This document shows positions 33,031 to 41,998 of a DNA stretch of 43,096 nt, piece after piece (positions within the stretch are counted from its first letter, which is position 1; every line of letters begins with the position of its first letter). This stretch comes from an uncultured Campylobacter sp. (GTDB taxonomy: Bacteria; Campylobacterota; Campylobacteria; Campylobacterales; Campylobacteraceae): the NCBI GenBank assembly GCA_938046705.1, contig CALIWP010000032.1, positions 1-43,096 of the forward strand, read 5' to 3'. The position numbers and the translations under genes were made by a program. The notes under the pieces were generated by a model, which had not been told where the DNA came from, did not search any database, and saw only the letters and a list, made by a program, of their open reading frames with translations.

Positions 33031-33138
33031 CGCTTAGTTAAAATACTCTATCTTATACTTATTTAATGTTATTAGTAACAAATAAGTATATTTTAAACTT
33101 CAGTATACTAAAATAACATCAAGTATTTTAGCTAAGCG
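33031..33138. repeat. nested inverted repeats before the methylase-helicase gene
   Basis: Outer arms CGCTTAGTTAAAATACT (33031-33047) and AGTATTTTAGCTAAGCG (33122-33138) pair over 17 bp with one mismatch. Inside them, TATACTTATTT (33054-33064) and AAATAAGTATA (33080-33090) pair perfectly, with GTTA/TAAC again within that loop. The site fills the whole gap between two co-directional genes. Confidence 0.65.
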
Positions 33139-33159
33139 ATTTTATTAAAAGGCTAAAAT

Positions 33160-36100
33160 ATGGCAAAACGTAAAAGAGAGTGGAACGAAGGCGGCGATAA
33201 TTTATTCAGCGAAGCAAATTTAGCTCAAATGGATGCTATAAACCAGCGGTTAGACGAAGCGATAAAGGAAAGGACGGAAGATGGAAAAGAAGATCAAGAT
33301 AGGCAAATACGAGCTAACGCAGGAGGAGATGAGAGAGGTATTGATGCTGTATCCTCGCCCGTCCCGGGAGGGGATGACGCCGGAGGAGGAGGACAAATAT
33401 CTAGAAGCATACCTGGACGCACAGAAGGAGCAGGACGAGGAGGCCTTGAAGAAATACCGGGAATATCTTCAAATCAGGGAGGATATGAGCAACGGAACGG
33501 GGATAGAGCCGATGGAATTTCAAGTGGATTGGACGATGCTCAAAAGGACTTTGAGCGAGAAAACATACGACCAAATCTTCAACGAGTGGATGAATACGGA
33601 CGTGCCGTATTACCGCATGATGATAATACACAGATGGTGCAGGCACCTGGAGCTGATGGGTTACAGCCAGGAGAGCTTGAACGTAACCGCGACGGAGCTC
33701 TTGACGGCAGCGCAAATTCAAGAGAACGTAGAATTCAAAGTCTTTTCGACTCCAATAGCCAAACAAATGAGGGAGGCGGGCAGTACGGATCTGGAGATAC
33801 TAAAAGCGGCTGGGATCAATCTTTATCAGGGGTACATAGAGACACTACGTATGATGAAAATGGGCAAGGACAGGATATATCCATACTCCAGGCAGCTCCT
33901 GGAGGAGAAGGTTTTCATTATGTAACGAGCACCGGCGATACATCGGACTTCGTCCCAGGAGACGAGATCCCGATCTCCGGAGCAAAAGATAGATTCAAGA
34001 AAAATATCAAAGCCTTAAAACTCGTCAAAGAGTTAAACTCCATAAAACTGCCACAACCATTAAAAGATAAAATATACGCTACAAAGGAAGAACAAGAGAT
34101 TTTAAACGGTTTTTCGGGCTGGGGATCTTTACCGCAAGCATTCGACCCGGGCAACGAGGAGTGGCACAAAGAATATCAAGAGCTAAAAGGGCTTTTAAGC
34201 GATAAAGAATTTAAAGAGGCTCAAAGCTCTACCCAAAACTCATTCTATACCCCAAGAATCGTCATAGATACGATATACAAAAGCCTGGAGCGGTTAGGGG
34301 TAAATAATGACGACAACACAAAGGAAATATTAGAGCCTAGCGCCGGAACGGGTCTATTTTTAGGTTTCAATAAAGAGAAAAAATACCATTTTACGACGAT
34401 TGAACTCAATGAGCTAAGTCATCAAATTTGCGAAAAGCTATATCCAAATCAACTTAACATTTATAGCGGTTTTCAAGACTATAATCCGCAAAAAAGATTT
34501 GATGCGGTAGTCGGCAACCCTCCGTATTCTCAAGCTAGGGTTTACGACGGCAATTTTAAAAATCTTAACGGGGCGAGCATCCATAACTTCTTTGCAGCAA
34601 AGAGTATTGAGCTTTTAAAAGACGACGGTATTATGGCATTCGTCATCTCTAGTCACTTTTTGGACGCGAAAGATACGCAAATACGCGAAATAATCGCCCA
34701 AAAAGCTACTTTTTTAGGTGCGGTAAGGCTTCCCAATACCGTTTTTAAAAGCGCCGGCACGACGCAGCCGGTTACCGATATCGTTATATTCAAAAAGGGC
34801 GTTTCAAAAGAGCTTGACCAAAACTGGGTCGGTACGAAAAAACTCAATGACGATAAATTTCATATAAACGAGTATTTTGTCGATAATCCTCAAAATATCC
34901 TAGGAAATTTAGAAATCAAAACGGGTCGATACGGAGAGGAGCTCACGTGTAGCGAAAATAAAGATATAAATTTACAGGAGGCCTTGAACTTATTTGTTGA
35001 TACCTTGCCGAAAAATATTTACAAATTTAAAGAACAAGACGTCGATAAAAGCATCGTCTATATAGATAAACAAAACCCCCTATACGTCAAAGACAAGCAA
35101 TATTTCGATAGGTTAAAACCCGAAAACTACCTGATCTTCGACGGAAAAATATACCTCAAAGAAAAAGCATACGACAATGACGACAAATTCGTTATTAGAG
35201 AAACGAATTTAAGCAAGCTCGAAGAAAAACGCGTCTTGACGTTCATTGCAATGAGAGATACGTATAATCAGCTACTAGAGCTTGAGAAAAGCGATATAGC
35301 AGACGACGATCAAAGATTGACCTCTACCAGGGCAAAGCTAAACGAGCTTTACGATAACTACCATAAAAGCGGTGACTTCTTGCATAATCCTAGAAAAAAT
35401 AGAGCGATAAGAGCCGACGTCGAAGCCCAAAAGGTCATTTCGCTCGAGGCTAATTACGACAAAGGCATAACCACAAAAGAAGCGGCTCAAAAAGGATTAA
35501 CGCCTAGAAGCGAAAACGCCCAAAAAGCAAATATCCTAACAAATCGCGCCATACGCTCTCAAGCCGATATAAAATTCGACAATGCTCCAGACGGCCTTTT
35601 TGCCAGCATCAATAAATTCGGCAAAGTAAATATAGATTACATAGCAAAAGAGCTAAACAAGGATCAAAAAGAAGTAATAAGCGAACTTATGCGTAAAAAT
35701 ATGATTTTTTTAAATCCGGACAAGCTTATTGCTGGAGAAATGCGATACGAATTTGCTCCAAAGTACTTAAGCGGTAACGTCAAAGAAAAGCTAAGGCTCG
35801 CGTCGGAAGTCGCAAAAACCTACCCCGAAATAAATCACAACATTGCCGCGCTTACATCCATTTTACCTAAAGATATTGAAGCGAGCGATATATCTGTTAC
35901 CATGGGGGCGCCGTGGATACCCCTAAAATACTATAATGAATTTTTTGAGAAACAATTCGGCATAAGCCGGGATAATTGGCTGCTAAGCTATAACGAAAAA
36001 GTCGGCTCCTGGAGCTTTACCGGTAGCGGCCATAGGATGAGTCGCTACAATATAAGCAAATTTTCATACGGTCATATAAACCCAAGACAAAGCCTTAGCG

Positions 36101-39100
36101 TATTTCAAGTAGCCGAAGCGGCTCTAATGCGCAAAAGTATAAGGATAACTAAAGATAGCGAGACGGAGACATACGTAAATTCTAAAGGTGAGACGGTACC
36201 CAAAAAAGTTACCGACATCGAAGCCTCTCAAGCAGCCAATCAAAAAGTTGAACTAATAAAAAATTTATTTGACGACTGGATAATGGACGATCCTAAAAGA
36301 AGAACAGATTTAGCCGGCATCTATAATGAAAAATTTAACTGCTACGTAAAAAAGAGTTACGATGGCAAGAGGTTAAATGTAAAAGGCTTAAACCAGGCCT
36401 ATACCCTCAGAAAACACCAACTAGATGCCGTAGCTAGAGCTATCAATGAAAGAATTTGTCTATTTGATCACGAAGTGGGGGCAGGTAAGACGCTATCGTC
36501 TATTTGCTCGGTTATGGAGCAAAAACGAATAGGATTGATAAATAAACCGCTTATAGCCGTCCCAAATCACCTAATAAGCCAGTGGGAAAGCGAATTTATG
36601 AATGCCTATCCAGGCGCAAATATATTAGTGGCCGAGGAAAAATCTACAAGTCCGGACAATCGAGATGAATTTTTTGCAAAAATTGCAAATGGCGGTTATG
36701 ACGCTATCTTGATAACTCACTCGCAACTCGAGAGACTGCCCGTTCCCCTTGAAATTACCCAGCAGGTACTAGAAGAGCAAATAAACGATTTAAAGGAGAG
36801 CATAGAGCTCAAAGAAAGAGATGAAAACGCGCCTAGAGTATCCATAAAAAGGTTAGAACAAAGAGTAGATAGCTTGGAAGCGAAGCTAAAAGAGCTATTA
36901 AACACGAAAGATAAGACAAAATTACTCGATTTTTCCGATCTTGGGATAGATTGCCTGGTAATAGACGAAAGCCACATGTATAAAAACCTGCCCTTTTCCA
37001 CATCGCTTGATAAAGTAAAGGGTCTAGGATCTCCGGCAGGATCGGCAAAAGCTATAAATTTATTTGAAAAGACTACCTATCTGCATGAAAAAGATAAAAA
37101 GATCATATTCCTTACCGGTACGCCGATCAGCAATAGCTTGACCGAGCTTTACGCGATACAAAAATATCTATCACCAGATCAGCTAAAAGCTCAAGACGTC
37201 TATTCGTTTGACGCTTGGGCAGCGACCTTTGCCAAAATAGATACCACCTTTGAGCTTGACGCCTCCGCTCAAAAATATAAAGCCGTTACCAGGTTTAGTG
37301 AATTTGAAAATTTGCCGGAAATCGCGGCCGCATATCTAAATTTTGCAGATATAGTTACCAATGACGATATCAAACAATACCACGAGCATTACGTACCGGA
37401 AGTCGAAGTTATTAAAAGCGTATCTAAACGATCTGATGAAGTCGCTAAATTTATCGGTATACAAGACGATAGAGGAGAATTTAACGAAGGTTCAATCATT
37501 TACAGAATGGAACACATGCCCGACGATCCTTCGGAAGATAACTATCTAAAATGCACCAGCGACGCCAAAAAGGCGGGACTCGATTTTAGACTTATAAATC
37601 CAAATGCACAAGACACGCAAGATTCAAAGATCAATAACTGCGTCGAAAATATTCTCAAGGAATATCGCGAGTGGGACGCCGACAAAGGCACACAGCTCGT
37701 ATTTTTAGATATCGGGACACCAAAAGCCGGCCAAACTTCTCAAAGCATATCTCTGGACGAAAACGCTACCGTGCAGCAAGACGTGAACACAAACGAATTC
37801 GTCAATATAAATCAATCGTTGGAAATAGAAGACGAATCCGAAGCCGGGGATATAGCAATGCCAAACGATACCTTCTTTTTATACGGCGATCTCTATAAAA
37901 AACTGGTCGCAAAGGGCATACCTCGCGAAGAAATAGCCTTTATCCACGATACCAACGGCAGCAATGCTAAAAAGATCGAGCTATTCGGTAAGGTAAATCG
38001 CGGCGAAGTTAGAATTTTGATCGGATCGACCGCAAAAATGGGAGCCGGAACGAACGTGCAGCAGCGGGTCACAGCTATTCACCATCTCGACGTGCCGTGG
38101 AGGCCGTCTGATTTCGTGCAAAGGAACGGGCGAGTGATCAGGCAAGGAAATTTTCTATTTATGCGCGACCCTAAAAATTTCAAAATCAAAGAATTCAGAT
38201 ATATCACTGAGCAAACATACGATGCTGTTTCATGGCAGATCATCGAAAACAAAACCAAATCCATCGTAAATTTTAGAAAAGGGGTGATCGGCGGCGACAG
38301 GTCGTTAAGCGGCTTTGACGAAGATATCGCAAGCGTGGCCGAAATGAAAGCTATCGCTACCGGAAATCCGCTCATGCTGACACAAATTCAAATCAAAACG
38401 GCGCTCGACAAAGAAGAAATGCTATATAAGGAATTCAAAAAAGAAAAACATCGAAGCGAGGACGTCCTAGATTCAAACATCAAAAAGATCGAGCATATCG
38501 GTAAAGAAAACGCAAAGCTCGCCCGCGCGATTAAAGAGGCTGCCAAATTTGAGAGTAGCGATTTTAAGTGTAACGCATACGTCGATAACGGAAATTTTAC
38601 AGATATCGTCTCCGTAACGATCCCTAAAGACGATACCTCGGAAGCCGTTAAAGCTATGCAAGAAAAGCTGGAAAAAACATTCAAGGATAATTTAGACAGG
38701 CTTTTCGCCAAAGACGGGCAAGAAGTAAATTTCGTTGATTTTAAGGGCTTTAGGGTTAGCGGATATTATGAAAGAACACTTAACGCCGTAGTATTTGAGC
38801 TAGAAAATCTGGCGACCGGGGACACTCTAGCTCCATCAAATTTGACCTACAACCAGCAAAGCAGAACTTCTCTCATACGCGACGAGATAAAATTTAGCGG
38901 CTTTTTTAGGCGTTTAAATAATTTCATAAACTCTATGGAAGAAACTATCGGTAAAAACGAAAAAAGAATATCCGAACTAAAAACGCAAAACAATGACTTA
39001 AGGCAAATCATCTCAGAAAGTCAAGAGTATGGCCGCATGAATATCTTAGAACTCCTTAGAGAAGACGACAGGAAGATCAACGCGGAACTTGATAAAGTAG

Positions 39101-39228
39101 CCGCCAACAAAAACTATAAAAGTAGCTTCATCGCTAGATCGCTGGAGCTTTTAAAAGAACACTCGGAAAAAGCCGTACAAAAGCAAAAAGCAGGCGATAT
39201 CGAGAAAAATGAAAGCTTTGAGCGGTAG
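33160..39228 (+). CDS. giant DNA methyltransferase-helicase fusion protein
   Basis: This 2022-residue protein has four parts. Residues 1-270 are Gly/Asp/Gln-rich and disordered. About 280-560 is an adenine N6-methyltransferase domain with EPSAGTGLFLG (SAM binding) and NPPY (about 451, catalytic). About 1075-1700 is an SF2/SNF2-type helicase with HEVGAGKTL (Walker A, about 1107), VIDESH (about 1268), FLTGTPISNS (about 1318) and the VQRNGRVIRQGN arginine finger (about 1650). The C-terminal 300 residues are coiled coil. Such large methylase-helicase proteins are common on conjugative elements and are thought to protect or remodel incoming DNA. Residues 41-255 overlap another gene in a different frame. 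Confidence 0.85.
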   Translation: MAKRKREWNEGGDNLFSEANLAQMDAINQRLDEAIKERTEDGKEDQDRQIRANAGGDERGIDAVSSPVPGGDDAGGGGQISRSIPGRTEGAGRGGLEEIPGISSNQGGYEQRNGDRADGISSGLDDAQKDFERENIRPNLQRVDEYGRAVLPHDDNTQMVQAPGADGLQPGELERNRDGALDGSANSRERRIQSLFDSNSQTNEGGGQYGSGDTKSGWDQSLSGVHRDTTYDENGQGQDISILQAAPGGEGFHYVTSTGDTSDFVPGDEIPISGAKDRFKKNIKALKLVKELNSIKLPQPLKDKIYATKEEQEILNGFSGWGSLPQAFDPGNEEWHKEYQELKGLLSDKEFKEAQSSTQNSFYTPRIVIDTIYKSLERLGVNNDDNTKEILEPSAGTGLFLGFNKEKKYHFTTIELNELSHQICEKLYPNQLNIYSGFQDYNPQKRFDAVVGNPPYSQARVYDGNFKNLNGASIHNFFAAKSIELLKDDGIMAFVISSHFLDAKDTQIREIIAQKATFLGAVRLPNTVFKSAGTTQPVTDIVIFKKGVSKELDQNWVGTKKLNDDKFHINEYFVDNPQNILGNLEIKTGRYGEELTCSENKDINLQEALNLFVDTLPKNIYKFKEQDVDKSIVYIDKQNPLYVKDKQYFDRLKPENYLIFDGKIYLKEKAYDNDDKFVIRETNLSKLEEKRVLTFIAMRDTYNQLLELEKSDIADDDQRLTSTRAKLNELYDNYHKSGDFLHNPRKNRAIRADVEAQKVISLEANYDKGITTKEAAQKGLTPRSENAQKANILTNRAIRSQADIKFDNAPDGLFASINKFGKVNIDYIAKELNKDQKEVISELMRKNMIFLNPDKLIAGEMRYEFAPKYLSGNVKEKLRLASEVAKTYPEINHNIAALTSILPKDIEASDISVTMGAPWIPLKYYNEFFEKQFGISRDNWLLSYNEKVGSWSFTGSGHRMSRYNISKFSYGHINPRQSLSVFQVAEAALMRKSIRITKDSETETYVNSKGETVPKKVTDIEASQAANQKVELIKNLFDDWIMDDPKRRTDLAGIYNEKFNCYVKKSYDGKRLNVKGLNQAYTLRKHQLDAVARAINERICLFDHEVGAGKTLSSICSVMEQKRIGLINKPLIAVPNHLISQWESEFMNAYPGANILVAEEKSTSPDNRDEFFAKIANGGYDAILITHSQLERLPVPLEITQQVLEEQINDLKESIELKERDENAPRVSIKRLEQRVDSLEAKLKELLNTKDKTKLLDFSDLGIDCLVIDESHMYKNLPFSTSLDKVKGLGSPAGSAKAINLFEKTTYLHEKDKKIIFLTGTPISNSLTELYAIQKYLSPDQLKAQDVYSFDAWAATFAKIDTTFELDASAQKYKAVTRFSEFENLPEIAAAYLNFADIVTNDDIKQYHEHYVPEVEVIKSVSKRSDEVAKFIGIQDDRGEFNEGSIIYRMEHMPDDPSEDNYLKCTSDAKKAGLDFRLINPNAQDTQDSKINNCVENILKEYREWDADKGTQLVFLDIGTPKAGQTSQSISLDENATVQQDVNTNEFVNINQSLEIEDESEAGDIAMPNDTFFLYGDLYKKLVAKGIPREEIAFIHDTNGSNAKKIELFGKVNRGEVRILIGSTAKMGAGTNVQQRVTAIHHLDVPWRPSDFVQRNGRVIRQGNFLFMRDPKNFKIKEFRYITEQTYDAVSWQIIENKTKSIVNFRKGVIGGDRSLSGFDEDIASVAEMKAIATGNPLMLTQIQIKTALDKEEMLYKEFKKEKHRSEDVLDSNIKKIEHIGKENAKLARAIKEAAKFESSDFKCNAYVDNGNFTDIVSVTIPKDDTSEAVKAMQEKLEKTFKDNLDRLFAKDGQEVNFVDFKGFRVSGYYERTLNAVVFELENLATGDTLAPSNLTYNQQSRTSLIRDEIKFSGFFRRLNNFINSMEETIGKNEKRISELKTQNNDLRQIISESQEYGRMNILELLREDDRKINAELDKVAANKNYKSSFIARSLELLKEHSEKAVQKQKAGDIEKNESFER
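33281..33925 (+). CDS. overlapping gene embedded in the methylase-helicase N-terminus
   Basis: A 214-codon ORF in the +1 frame, entirely inside the disordered N-terminal region of the 2022-residue protein. Support: ATG with AAGGA 6 nt upstream (33270-33274); composition of a folded, helical protein (MEKKIKIGKYELTQEEMREV, three Trp, balanced charge, FQVDWTMLKRTLSEKTYD, YRMMIIHRWCRHLELMGY). The host frame here is low-complexity Gly/Asp/Gln/Ser. The stretch is visibly richer in G and C than its surroundings, as expected under double coding constraint. No family was recognised. Normal shadow ORFs in this window are antisense and Leu/Ser-rich, unlike this one. Confidence 0.72.
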   Translation: MEKKIKIGKYELTQEEMREVLMLYPRPSREGMTPEEEDKYLEAYLDAQKEQDEEALKKYREYLQIREDMSNGTGIEPMEFQVDWTMLKRTLSEKTYDQIFNEWMNTDVPYYRMMIIHRWCRHLELMGYSQESLNVTATELLTAAQIQENVEFKVFSTPIAKQMREAGSTDLEILKAAGINLYQGYIETLRMMKMGKDRIYPYSRQLLEEKVFIM

Positions 39229-39238
39229 ATATATCAAA

Positions 39239-39262
39239 AGGACAAGGCTCGCGTCTTGTCCT
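39239..39262. terminator. hairpin between convergent methylase-helicase and par genes
   Basis: AGGACAAG (39239-39246) and CTTGTCCT (39255-39262), perfect 8-bp stem with an 8-nt loop, placed between the stop at 39228 and the converging gene ending at 39276. AAATTTTATT follows on the plus strand, so it can serve as a terminator in that direction. Confidence 0.6.
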
Positions 39263-39275
39263 GCGATCCCAAATT

Positions 39276-39533
39276 TTATTCCTCCATATCCATTTTTTTG
39301 TTGATGAGCGAGCGTAGGAATAAATTTTTGCTGATGAAATTCTTCTTGCAATATTCCTCTATAAAATTATATTCGGCCTCCGTGCAGTATAGGGTTATAC
39401 GCTTATTGGCTTTATCTGCTTCTTCGAGCCTAGGCCTACCCATCCTCTCTTTTTTATCCTCCGAGCTGAACGTGCGGTTAGCCCCGGTTCCTTTTAAGAC
39501 CGAGTCTATGTCTAATTCCATATTTTTTGCCAT
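39276..39533 (-). CDS. ribbon-helix-helix partition partner (ParB/ParG-like)
   Basis: This 85-residue protein has a flexible, charged N-terminus (about 1-40) and a C-terminal ribbon-helix-helix (KRITLYCTEAEYNFIEEYCKKNFISKNLFLRSLI). This is the layout of the small DNA-binding partners of type Ib ParA proteins, which bind the centromere with the RHH and stimulate ParA with the tail. It lies 3 nt after the parA stop in the same direction. Confidence 0.75.
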   Translation of the reverse strand: MAKNMELDIDSVLKGTGANRTFSSEDKKERMGRPRLEEADKANKRITLYCTEAEYNFIEEYCKKNFISKNLFLRSLINKKMDMEE

Positions 39534-39536
39534 AGT

Positions 39537-40094
39537 TTATCCTTTCAATTTCGTAAGTAGCGATTGATATTCGTCGAAGAATATCTGGTAGCTTCTTTGC
39601 GATAAAGCGTTTTCATTATAAAGCTCTGTAAACGATAGCCCGGTATTAATAGCGTTATTTACTATTTTGGAGTTCTTAAAATAAAACATCGGGATATTTT
39701 GAAATCTGTTCTTTAGGTTAGAATTTAGAAACTCTAACTCCTTGTCGTCCTTGTAGTTTGTAGCTATTACCACGATATTTGGATTGATGTGCGAGATCTC
39801 CTCGATAGTTTCAACCGTTCTCAATACGGCGTTATAAGAAGGCGTGCAAGGCACTATGATAGCTTTGCAACCCTTTAAAATATCCAGGACGCCTCCTGCG
39901 ACGAATCCTCCAAAATCATAAACGCAATCGTCTATGCTTTGGACTTTATCTAAAATTTTAGCCTTTTTGGGATAAATGTTCTCTATACACGATTTATCGT
40001 TTGATTGCAAGAAGTATCCTAAATCCTTTGCTATACTAAAAGCAAACGGCGTCTTTCCTACGCCGCCCTTCTTGTTGATCACGGCTATTTTCAT
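39537..40094 (-). CDS. parA: ParA-type partition ATPase
   Basis: This 185-residue protein has a deviant Walker A KKGGVGKTP (residues 8-16; the usual second Thr is Pro) and a Walker A' region (VYDFGGFVAGG with the Asp). A conserved AIIVPCTPS segment comes later. It lacks an N-terminal HTH, as in small type Ib ParA. It moves the plasmid along the nucleoid with the RHH protein encoded just downstream. The upstream gap carries a palindromic array that may be the centromere or operator. Confidence 0.85.
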   Translation of the reverse strand: MKIAVINKKGGVGKTPFAFSIAKDLGYFLQSNDKSCIENIYPKKAKILDKVQSIDDCVYDFGGFVAGGVLDILKGCKAIIVPCTPSYNAVLRTVETIEEISHINPNIVVIATNYKDDKELEFLNSNLKNRFQNIPMFYFKNSKIVNNAINTGLSFTELYNENALSQRSYQIFFDEYQSLLTKLKG

Positions 40095-40114
40095 TTTTTG
40101 TCCTTATAAATCAT

Positions 40115-40174
40115 AAGATATTTTACTTTAACATATTCTAAAGTAAATTGATGTATTCTAAAATAAAATATCTT
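40115..40174. repeat. nested palindromes upstream of parA (candidate parS/operator)
   Basis: Outer arms AAGATATTTTA (40115-40125) and TAAAATATCTT (40164-40174). Inside, TTTACTTTA (40122-40130) and TAAAGTAAA (40139-40147), 9 bp each. TATTCTAAAGTAAA and TATTCTAAAATAAA recur directly (about 40134 and 40154). Type Ib par systems have centromere and operator upstream of parA, so this is the likely binding site of the RHH protein. The rest of 40095-40222 is AT-rich. Confidence 0.55.
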
Positions 40175-40222
40175 ACAATATTCTTAATTATATTAAAATA
40201 CCGTATTTTATAATACTAAAGT

Positions 40223-41404
40223 CTAAATTTCGCCTCTTTCTTTTTTGTCTCTATCGTCCCTCGAGTACCCCTTGCCCGATCTACTTTGCTGCAACGTCGG
40301 AGCAATATTTACATCAGTCGAACTTTTTAACCTATGTGCCGCGCTGCCGTCTATGGTTTTAAATTGCGATTTGCTAAATTTAACTAAAGGCTCGAGTTTC
40401 TTTTCCGCGCGATCTAGGATAGAAGCGTCCCATTTCTTTTTAAAGGCCGTCTTTTCCACCACTATTTGATCATACACGCTTTGGCCAAGCTCGTTCGTCC
40501 TCTTAACTCTTTTTCTAAATTTGACCTTTACCTCTTCTTCGCCAGTGATCGCAAACCTGACGAATTCCCCCGTATGGATATTATTTTCTTTGATAACTCT
40601 TTGTAGATCCTTACTCCAGATATTTACCAGCTTCCCGGAGCCGGTTTTGTATTGGACGTAATAGCTTTTTTCGCCGTTTTCATCAAATTTGTAATTGGCC
40701 TGGCCAAAAGATATTACTTCATAATAGTGGGGTTTTGTCTCGCGCTCTCCTATCTTTCGTTTAATGGTAGCCGTGGCCTCTATACCCAGGTTATTTAACT
40801 CGAGCGCAAAGCTTTTTCGTAGATCGGCCAAGTCTTTTTTATTTGGGTTGATCCTCTCTCCAAAGTTATTACTCATTTTTAAACACACGTGGCAATGCGG
40901 GTTATCCGTATCGTTATGGACGGCTATAACAAAATAGTTGTCCGGGTATTTTTTCTTGATGACCTGAATTGCGGCCTTTTTGATTTTAGCACCGGGAGCA
41001 AGCTTGTGATCCTTCATAGAAAACACCAAATTTAAAGTTTCTCTCTTTTCCTTTAAAGATAAGGACTTTATTTCGGACGTCTTTGGAATTTGGATAAAGC
41101 TATTAAAGCTTTCGCCCATATCTTTTAATTTATCTTTACCTAAAAAAATCTCTTCGTCGCTTGATTCCACTTCAAGATTTCCATTCCTAGATATATATTT
41201 CAGATGAGCTTTTAATTTTTCAAAATTTGTAGAAGATCCGGTTATTTTTACGACAACTTCCGTATTTTTCCGCGCCAATGGCACATAAGATCTTTTGGCG
41301 CTTTTTAATCTATATGCGCCTGAGCTATTTTGTTTTTGGCTTGTTTGAATGAATACTTTCTTGGCAAACCACTCACCTTCTTTGCTAATCTTAACTTTTG
41401 GCAT
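40223..41404 (-). CDS. mobA: MOBP-type relaxase
   Basis: This 393-residue protein has the three-His metal-binding motif HNDTDNPHCH (about residues 162-171) characteristic of relaxases. It also has LKYISRNG (about 67-74), a YIxR segment of the kind found near the N-terminus of MOBP relaxases, with Tyr candidates for strand cleavage at 31, 40 and 70. It nicks oriT, stays bound to the 5' end and is carried to the recipient through VirD4. The start abuts the mobC stop (TAAATG). The C-terminus is basic and Ser-rich, fit for a transport signal. Confidence 0.88.
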   Translation of the reverse strand: MPKVKISKEGEWFAKKVFIQTSQKQNSSGAYRLKSAKRSYVPLARKNTEVVVKITGSSTNFEKLKAHLKYISRNGNLEVESSDEEIFLGKDKLKDMGESFNSFIQIPKTSEIKSLSLKEKRETLNLVFSMKDHKLAPGAKIKKAAIQVIKKKYPDNYFVIAVHNDTDNPHCHVCLKMSNNFGERINPNKKDLADLRKSFALELNNLGIEATATIKRKIGERETKPHYYEVISFGQANYKFDENGEKSYYVQYKTGSGKLVNIWSKDLQRVIKENNIHTGEFVRFAITGEEEVKVKFRKRVKRTNELGQSVYDQIVVEKTAFKKKWDASILDRAEKKLEPLVKFSKSQFKTIDGSAAHRLKSSTDVNIAPTLQQSRSGKGYSRDDRDKKERGEI

Positions 41405-41965
41405 TTACACTCTCCTATCCAGGCGAGTTTTATACTCGGTGATTATGCCGTTCACCTTCTTGATTTGTAAATTTATATCATTTAGAACATCCGACATTTT
41501 TTCTAAATCTATATTAAATTTTACTCCTAATCTCTCTTTCAATATAGCTACTAAAGAGTTTATGTTTCTACCTAATTTATTAATATCCACTAAAGTAGAG
41601 GCTAGTTCTTTCATCTCAATATTGTTATAAAATTTATCGTTATATATAGTATTTTTTATCCTCCATCTAGTCTCTTTTGTTACAGAGGTAAAGCCATGAG
41701 ACTTTGCGCTATTTTGCAAAAATGAATATTCTTCTTCAGTCAAATTTATTCTGATCTCTCTTGAAAATACCGGACTATGTTCGCTTACTTGTTCTATGTC
41801 ATTTTTTTCCATAAAAGAAATTATGATCTGATTTATTATCTCGTTCATAGACACCTTGTTATCTTTTTTAATTTTTTCTAAAAAAGTATAGGCATCTTCA
41901 TCTATCTTTATAAGTTTTGCGACTCTAGTTTGGTGATGGTCTAAGGTCATTTTTTTATCGTTCAT
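41405..41965 (-). CDS. mobC: MobC-like relaxosome accessory protein
   Basis: This 186-residue protein has two ribbon-helix-helix-like segments (about 14-52, RVAKLIKIDEDAYTFLEKIKKDN to NEIINQIIISF; and about 68-105, REIRINLTEEEYSFLQNSAKSHG). They are followed by the MobC motif INKLGRNINSLVAIL (about 128-142) and a helical tail. MobC helps the relaxase open oriT. ATG has AGGAAGT upstream. It is adjacent to oriT and directly upstream of mobA. Confidence 0.82.
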   Translation of the reverse strand: MNDKKMTLDHHQTRVAKLIKIDEDAYTFLEKIKKDNKVSMNEIINQIIISFMEKNDIEQVSEHSPVFSREIRINLTEEEYSFLQNSAKSHGFTSVTKETRWRIKNTIYNDKFYNNIEMKELASTLVDINKLGRNINSLVAILKERLGVKFNIDLEKMSDVLNDINLQIKKVNGIITEYKTRLDRRV

Positions 41966-41998
41966 TGTTTACTTCCTTGTGAGCCTCGCAGAGAATTT

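Noticed and set aside
37671..37898. 75-codon sense ORF in another frame of the methylase-helicase gene
   Set aside because: Arg-rich shadow with no ribosome binding site, in a region where the long frame encodes conserved helicase sequence, unlike the supported overlap at 33281.
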